Notes under the pieces: model-generated
Told to the model about the DNA's origin: nothing
The model's input: the letters and a program-made list of their open reading frames with translations, nothing else
Database searches by the model: none
Source: Parapristionchus giblindavisi
Taxonomy: Eukaryota > Nematoda > Chromadorea > Rhabditida > Diplogasteridae
NCBI GenBank assembly: GCA_943737045.1
Contig: CALSFV010000128.1
Span: 93,863 to 157,862, forward strand
Direction: 5' to 3'
Length of the DNA: 64,000 nt
Shown here: positions 57,781 to 64,000 of the stretch, piece by piece
How the letters are laid out: the number at the start of each line of letters is the position of its first letter
How positions within the stretch are numbered: the first letter of the stretch is position 1
Position numbers and translations under genes: made by a program

Positions 57781-58080
57781 TTAGACGTCTTCGGGTCCAA
57801 ACCCGTTGACGAATAGTACTCGAGGTGTACTCGTTCTTCTCCCTCTTCTGCATTTGAATATGCAGCAAAAGAAGATAATGGAGAAGATGAAGAGGGCTGC
57901 GATGGCAGCGATGATGATGAGTATAGAGGGAACCGTCGTGATCGGTTCCTCTTTACAGAAGTGGAATGCGCCATAGGTATATACTCCATGATTGCATTCC
58001 TTCTCATCTCTTGGGATTGTGTCGAAGTAGTCCCCTTCCTCGGTCGTCGTCATAGGGGAGTATACGGTGGGAAGAGACAT
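57781..58080 (-). CDS. 99-aa single-pass membrane protein, unit 3
   Basis: Identical in coding sequence to 51775-52074; promoter and 3' stem-loops conserved. The following unit (58821-60367) has lost the gene by deletion. Confidence 0.65.
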   Translation of the reverse strand: MSLPTVYSPMTTTEEGDYFDTIPRDEKECNHGVYTYGAFHFCKEEPITTVPSILIIIAAIAALFIFSIIFFCCIFKCRRGRRTSTPRVLFVNGFGPEDV

Positions 58081-61000
58081 CGTTGAGAGCAGTGAGAGAG
58101 TGAGAGTGATATGATAGTGGGTCTGACCTCTCCCTTATATATGGTCTTATCCGATATATGGCCCCGCCTCCACCGATGCATGGCTCCGCCTCTTTGACGA
58201 CCATAGACGATTAGTGGCTCTATCTTCTTGTGTATGGATAGTGTGGTCTAGGAATCTCAATTGATATGAATCTAACTGAAATATGTGGCTCAGTCTTTCA
58301 GATTTGATGTTTAAGCGTTCTTTCCATTGAGTGAGTGTGAACCCATTTGTATTTGAATTTTTCGTTGATGACACCTAGAGTGTCATCAACGAAAAATTCA
58401 AATACAAATGATAGTGTGAAGATTCTTCATTATTGATTACAGGATATTGATTGATTAACTCATTGTAACTAGTTACCAAAGATTTTCGTCATTACTAGCT
58501 CGCCTTCCCATTTTTTTAAAAATTATTGATTTAGACTACAAGTTCTGATATTAATAATGAGTTAATTGTTTAATCAATCTTATGATGTATTCAATCGATA
58601 ATCTTGACTTTGTCTTTCACTTTTAAGATCTACTTAAACAGGCCCTTGATTTCTACAAACGGTCTAGGGTAGAAAGATGAACTAAGATGCTAAACCTTTT
58701 TTTCATAATTAGAATTAGGTTAATGTTTATTCAATATTATACGGATTGCAAAGATGTGAGGGATACGGTAGCCCATAGTAGCATTGATTATCGATATCAA
58801 ATATTGATTTAGGAATTATAGATGATTCTAAAGTTGATTATATATTTGTATTATCCTTTTGTGGAAAGAGTCTAGTTTGGTTAGGTTAGAGATTTGACAT
58901 TTCATCATCTTGATAGTGATCTTATTAAAAGAGCGGTCGTTACTTATAGTCTGTGGTACGATAGTGTACTTGTGTCCTATCCTGCTTTTGTTATAGGATA
59001 ACTTAATGAATATGACTTCACTAATTAGAATGACTTCACTATTCAATCAATATTATGATATGCTCAATCGATAATCATGACGATATCGTTCCCTTTGTGC
59101 TTTCCGCCACTTGGACGGTATTTCCGTACAAGGAATTATAAACAGTGAGAGTAGGATTATGAACTAGGGATGACTAAATATTCTTGTAATTACTATCGAA
59201 TTAACTTTGACTTAACTATTAGTAGTTACTTAGCTATTTAAGCATGTGCAAGACATAGGGATGAGTAAGTAAGGAGAGAACATGAACAGTGATCAATATT
59301 GATTAATTTATGATCTTTGATCTTTGTAGATTGTTCACTCAAATTTGATTGCATATGTAGGCAATAGGTCGAATGAGAACCGACTGGATGATAACTTTAC
59401 ATTTAACAATAAGAGACAATCGCTAATGAATAAACAACGTATGTAAATAGTTATCATCCACTCGGTTCTTTTTCTATTGAATATCATTTGACTTAGTACC
59501 CATATTTACAATGGTTTATATAAATGGATATTTTGTATTAAGGCATTTATTTTGCAGTTGGATTACAATATCACCCACGCCTCCAACAGCTACTCTCCCT
59601 TCTTCCATCAATTATTGAAGTAAGTCTGCTATCAGCTAGTGCTTTCTGTTCGGATTGTTTTGGGATGGGAGTATGCTAGTCACTTATAGAGGAATTGTCT
59701 AACAAGATGAACTTTGATTGGGGCATTATAAGTGTAATCATATTACAATAGTGATCGTTAGTTAACTCATTGAGTGGTTCGATCTAGGATCAGTTGATGA
59801 CACCTAGAGTGTCATCAACGAAAAATTCAAATACAAATGAAAGGGTGAAGATTATTGATTATTGATTACATGATATTGATTGAATAACTTATTATATCTA
59901 GTTACCAAAGATTTCGCTCATTACTAGCTCGCCTTCCCATTTTTTAAAAAAATATATTGATTGATTGATTGAATGTGTTACAAGAGTACGGTAGTAAAGT
60001 CAGTGACATATTTTAGTAGACTAAGTTTTGTTTCGTCATTACTAGCTCGCCTTCCCATTTTTTTAAAAATTATTGATTTAGACTACAAGTTCTGATATTA
60101 ATAATGAGTTAATTGTTTAATCAATCTTATGATGTATTCAATCGATAATCTTGACTTTGTCTTTCACTTTTAAGATCTACTTAAACAGGCCCTTGATTTC
60201 TACAAACGGTCTAGGGTAGAAAGATGAACTAAGATGCTAAACCTTTTTTTCATAATTAGAATTAGGTTAATGTTTATTCAATATTATACGGATTGCAAAG
60301 ATGTGAGGGATACGGTAGCCCATAGTAGCATTGATTATCGATATCAAATATTGATTTAGGAATTATAGATGATTCTAAAGTTGATTATATATTTGTATTA
60401 TCCTTTTGTGGAAAGAGTCTAGTTTGGTTAGGTTAGAGATTTGACATTTCATCATCTTGATAGTGATCTTATTAAAAGAGCGGTCGTTACTTATAGTCAA
60501 AACCATAAGTGGGCTTGTGAATACGATTTATTTTTACGCACAGCCTTGTTTTAGCATGTGGTGCGAATACTGATAAATTGACAGTTGAAAACAGATCGAT
60601 AATTCAGTGGGTGATTGAGAGGGGTTTCATAGTCTAATGTGTTTTATTCTATTGTGAACTTACACGATGATTAGGTGATACTCTGAAAGTTTATGATCAT
60701 TGTTTAGTCACAATGACTTGTTGAGAGAGGAGTAGAGGGATGAGTGAATGGTTGTGGTACGATAGTGTACTTGTGTCCTATCCTGCTTTTGTTATAGGAT
60801 AACTTAATGAATATGACTTCACTAATTAGAATGACTTCACTATTCAATCAATATTATGATATGCTCAATCGATAATCATGACGATATCGTTCCCTTTGTG
60901 CTTTCCGCCACTTGGACGGTATTTCCGTACAAGGAATTATAAACAGTGAGAGTAGGATTATGAACTAGGGATGACTAAATATTCTTGTAGTTACTATCGA

Positions 61001-62329
61001 ATTAACTTTGACTTAACTATTAGTAGTTACTTAGCTATTTAAGCATGTGCAAGACATAGGGATGAGTAAGTAAGGAGAGAACATGAACAGTGATCAATAT
61101 TGATTAATTTATGATCTTTGATCTTTGTAGATTGTTCACTCAAATTTGATTGCATATGTAGGCAATAGGTCGAATGAGAACCGACTGGATGATAACTTTA
61201 CATTTAACAATAAGAGACAATCGCTAATGAATAAACAACGTATGTAAATAGTTATCATCCACTCGGTTCTTTTTCTATTGAATATCATTTGACTTAGTAC
61301 CCATATTTACAATGGTTTATATAAATGGATATTTTGTATTAAGGCATTTATTTTGCAGTTGGATTACAATATCACCCACGCCTCCAACAGCTACTCTCCC
61401 TTCTTCCATCAATTATTGAAGTAAGTCTGCTATCAGCTAGTGCTTTCTGTTCGGATTGTTTTGGGATGGGAGTATGCTAGTCACTTATAGAGGAATTGTC
61501 TAACAAGATGAACTTTGATTGGGGCATTATAAGTGTAATCATATTACAATAGTGATCGTTAGTTAACTCATTGAGTGGTTCGATCTAGGATCAGTTGATG
61601 ACACCTAGAGTGTCATCAACGAAAAATTCAAATACAAATGAAAGGGTGAAGATTATTGATTATTGATTACATGATATTGATTGAATAACTTATTATATCT
61701 AGTTACCAAAGATTTCGCTCATTACTAGCTCGCCTTCCCATTTTTTAAAAAAAATATTGATTGATTGATTGAATGTGTTACAAGAGTACGGTAGTAAAGT
61801 CAGTGACATATTTTAGTAGACTAAGTTTTTGTCTCTACCGTAACCTACCGTATGCATAAGATCGTTATATAGAAGATAAAAGGTTGTGTAGATTGATTGA
61901 CATCTAGTTCGATAGATTACCTAATGATATTCGTGCAATCTGTATTCGAGATGAACTTGTACTGTGATATAGTATAATCACTGATAGTATTGATCGATTA
62001 GATGGACTATCGGCTAAGCTGTGATAGAAGAGGAGAGAGTGCATTAGACAGTCTAGAGCGCAGAGAGGAGAGAAAGGTGGTGACCTTAGTAGAGGACCTA
62101 AAGGGGATATAGTCATTCATGACCTCTTATCTATATCCATTATCTTTTCATGATTGACTATATCGATTGATAAAGTTGCGAGTATTAGGATTTCATCAGT
62201 GAAAACTGAAGAGTATGAATGATGTGAGTCAATCTCTCTCACATGAGATAAAACTTGAAAAGGTTCGGTATGTGGCCCTAAAGAGGGCCGTTGGTGTCTG
62301 GGTTGCCCTAAAGAGGGCAGTTGGGGGTA

Positions 62330-62629
62330 TTAGACGTCTTCGGGTCCAAACCCGTTGACGAATAGTACTCGAGGTGTACTCGTTCTTCTCCCTCTTCTGC
62401 ATTTGAATATGCAGCAAAAGAAGATAATGGAGAAGATGAAGAGGGCTGCGATGGCAGCGATGATGATGAGTATAGAGGGAACCGTCGTGATCGGTTCCTC
62501 TTTACAGAAGTGGAATGCGCCATAGGTATATACTCCATGATTGCATTCCTTCTCATCTCTTGGGATTGTGTCGAAGTAGTCCCCTTCCTCGGTCGTCGTC
62601 ATAGGGGAGTATACGGTGGGAAGAGACAT
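62330..62629 (-). CDS. 99-aa single-pass membrane protein, unit 5
   Basis: Identical in coding sequence to 51775-52074; promoter (TATA near 62682-62692) and 3' stem-loops (62274-62319) conserved. Confidence 0.65.
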   Translation of the reverse strand: MSLPTVYSPMTTTEEGDYFDTIPRDEKECNHGVYTYGAFHFCKEEPITTVPSILIIIAAIAALFIFSIIFFCCIFKCRRGRRTSTPRVLFVNGFGPEDV

Positions 62630-63499
62630 CGTTGAGAGCAGTGAGAGAGTGAGAGTGATATGATAGTGGGTCTGACCTCTCCCTTATATATGGTCTTATC
62701 CGATATATGGCCCCGCCTCCACCGATGCATGGCTCCGCCTCTTTGACGACCATAGACGATTAGTGGCTCTATCTTCTTGTGTATGGATAGTGTGGTCTAG
62801 GAATCTCAATTGATATGAATCTAACTGAAATATGTGGCTCAGTCTTTCAGATTTGATGTTTAAGCGTTCTTTCCATTGAGTGAGTGTGAACCCATTTGTA
62901 TTTGAATTTTTCGTTGATGACACCTAGAGTGTCATCAACGAAAAATTCAAATACAAATGATAGTGTGAAGATTCTTCATTATTGATTACAGGATATTGAT
63001 TGATTAACTCATTGTAACTAGTTACCAAAGATTTTCGTCATTACTAGCTCGCCTTCCCATTTTTTTAAAAATTATTGATTTAGACTACAAGTTCTGATAT
63101 TAATAATGAGTTAATTGTTTAATCAATCTTATGATGTATTCAATCGATAATCTTGACTTTGTCTTTCACTTTTAAGATCTACTTAAACAGGCCCTTGATT
63201 TCTACAAACGGTCTAGGGTAGAAAGATGAACTAAGATGCTAAACCTTTTTTTCATAATTAGAATTAGGTTAATGTTTATTCAATATTATACGGATTGCAA
63301 AGATGTGAGGGATACGGTAGCCCATAGTAGCATTGATTATCGATATCAAATATTGATTTAGGAATTATAGATGATTCTAAAGTTGATTATATATTTGTAT
63401 TATCCTTTTGTGGAAAGAGTCTAGTTTGGTTAGGTTAGAGATTTGACATTTCATCATCTTGATAGTGATCTTATTAAAAGAGCGGTCGTTACTTATAGT

Positions 63500-63690
63500 C
63501 TAGTTGAGGTGCCTCTAGGTGGCAAGAAGCAACGAAAGTAGTCTGGTATGGGAAGGCGAGCTATTAATGACGAAAATCGTTGGTAACTAGTCATAATAAG
63601 TCATTCAATCAATATTATGTAATCAATAGTCGAGAATCTTCACACATTCTTTTGTATTAGATTAATTTTGTGATCTTTGATCTTTTTGTA
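63500..63690. other. Rearranged junction in the last unit
   Basis: After ACTTATAGTC the unit is broken by TAGTTGAGGTGCCTCTAGGT, then an inverted, diverged copy of the GCTCGCCTTCCCAT segment (63551-63650), then normal order resumes near 63690. The units to the right are more diverged. Confidence 0.75.
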
Positions 63691-64000
63691 GATTGTTCAC
63701 TCCAATTTGATTGCATATGTAGGCAATAGGTCGAATGAGAACCGACTGGATGATAACTTTACATTTAACAATAAGAGACAATCGCTAATGAATAAACAAC
63801 GTACGCAAATAGTTATCATCCACTCGGTTCTTTTTCTATTGAATATCATTTGACTTAGTACCCATATTTACAATGGTTTATATAAATGGATATTTTGTAT
63901 TAAGGTATTTATTTTGCAGTTGGATTACAATATCACCCACGCCTCCAACAGCTACTCTCCTTTCTTCCATCAATTATTGAAGTAAGTCTGCTATCAGCTA

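Larger units (their letters stand above)
49812..64000. repeat. Tandem array of a 3003-bp unit (five-plus units)
   Basis: The word GATGATTCTAAAGTTGATTA recurs at 49812, 52815, 55818, 58821, 60368 and 63370. The first three intervals are 3003 bp. Unit 4 (58821-60367) is 1547 bp after losing about 260 bp near 58950 and about 1.2 kb at 60029 (the membrane-protein gene). Units 1 and 5 share marker variants (TTTAGCATG, AGGTGATAC, TTGTAGTTAC) not in units 2-4. Unit 6 is truncated and rearranged at 63500-63690, with an inverted piece of the unit, and continues beyond the window. Confidence 0.97.

Overview
The window is eukaryotic and almost certainly from a nematode. Genes are cut into many short exons with small introns ending in TTTCAG, one predicted 5' exon begins 13 bases after a TTTTCAG acceptor (the pattern of spliced-leader trans-splicing), and a gene at 44940-48827 matches CWC22 (C. 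elegans LET-858). No bacterial, CRISPR or phage system is present. The dominant theme is duplication followed by invasion of DNA transposons.

Region 1 (1-41400) is a large tandem duplication. Block X (1-9560 and about 21560-29930) carries the 3' exons of a zinc-finger gene and a 56-bp satellite. Block Y (about 9700-15800 and 30650-41350) carries a small cysteine-rich gene. The only full-length zinc-finger gene (16547-27082, 17 exons, predicted 465 aa) joins the two repeats; its duplicate is represented by its last four exons at 2791-4294. The Y gene is intact at 39402-41267 (5 exons, 175 aa) and broken at 11305-15663. Because each insertion in one copy has its empty site in the other, many elements can be delimited exactly with their target-site duplications: a 3.3-kb mariner holding about 61 copies of a 35-bp repeat, a TTAA-flanked piggyBac-like element, TA-flanked MITEs, a TCA-flanked inverted-repeat element, and a 7.16-kb composite at 30720-37879.

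The 7.16-kb composite has GGGTCYGTCC termini, a 3-bp duplication and subterminal GAAAGTT words. It encloses a reconstructable minus-strand gene (34356-37463), itself split by a MULE-like element with an 11-bp target duplication, together with an 84-bp higher-order repeat and a tRNA-like sequence.

Region 2 (41400-44900) has no confident gene. It holds GC-rich sequence, nested palindromes and one unexplained ORF. Region 3 (44940-48827) is a decayed CWC22 copy: exons are missing, one exon has an in-frame stop, one exon-exon phase is broken and a Tc1-like fragment interrupts another exon.

Region 4 (49812-64000) is a tandem array of a 3003-bp unit. Each full unit carries on the minus strand a 99-aa single-pass membrane protein gene with its own TATA box and two 3' stem-loops, and on the plus strand a 62-bp splice-bounded segment. 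Four copies of the membrane-protein gene are identical; one unit has lost it.

The least familiar items are the satellite arrays grown from a MITE core, a hammerhead-ribozyme-like core at the tip of a hairpin in a zinc-finger-gene intron, the gene-carrying 7.16-kb element and the amplified membrane-protein cassette. Everything here was read by eye; no database search was run.
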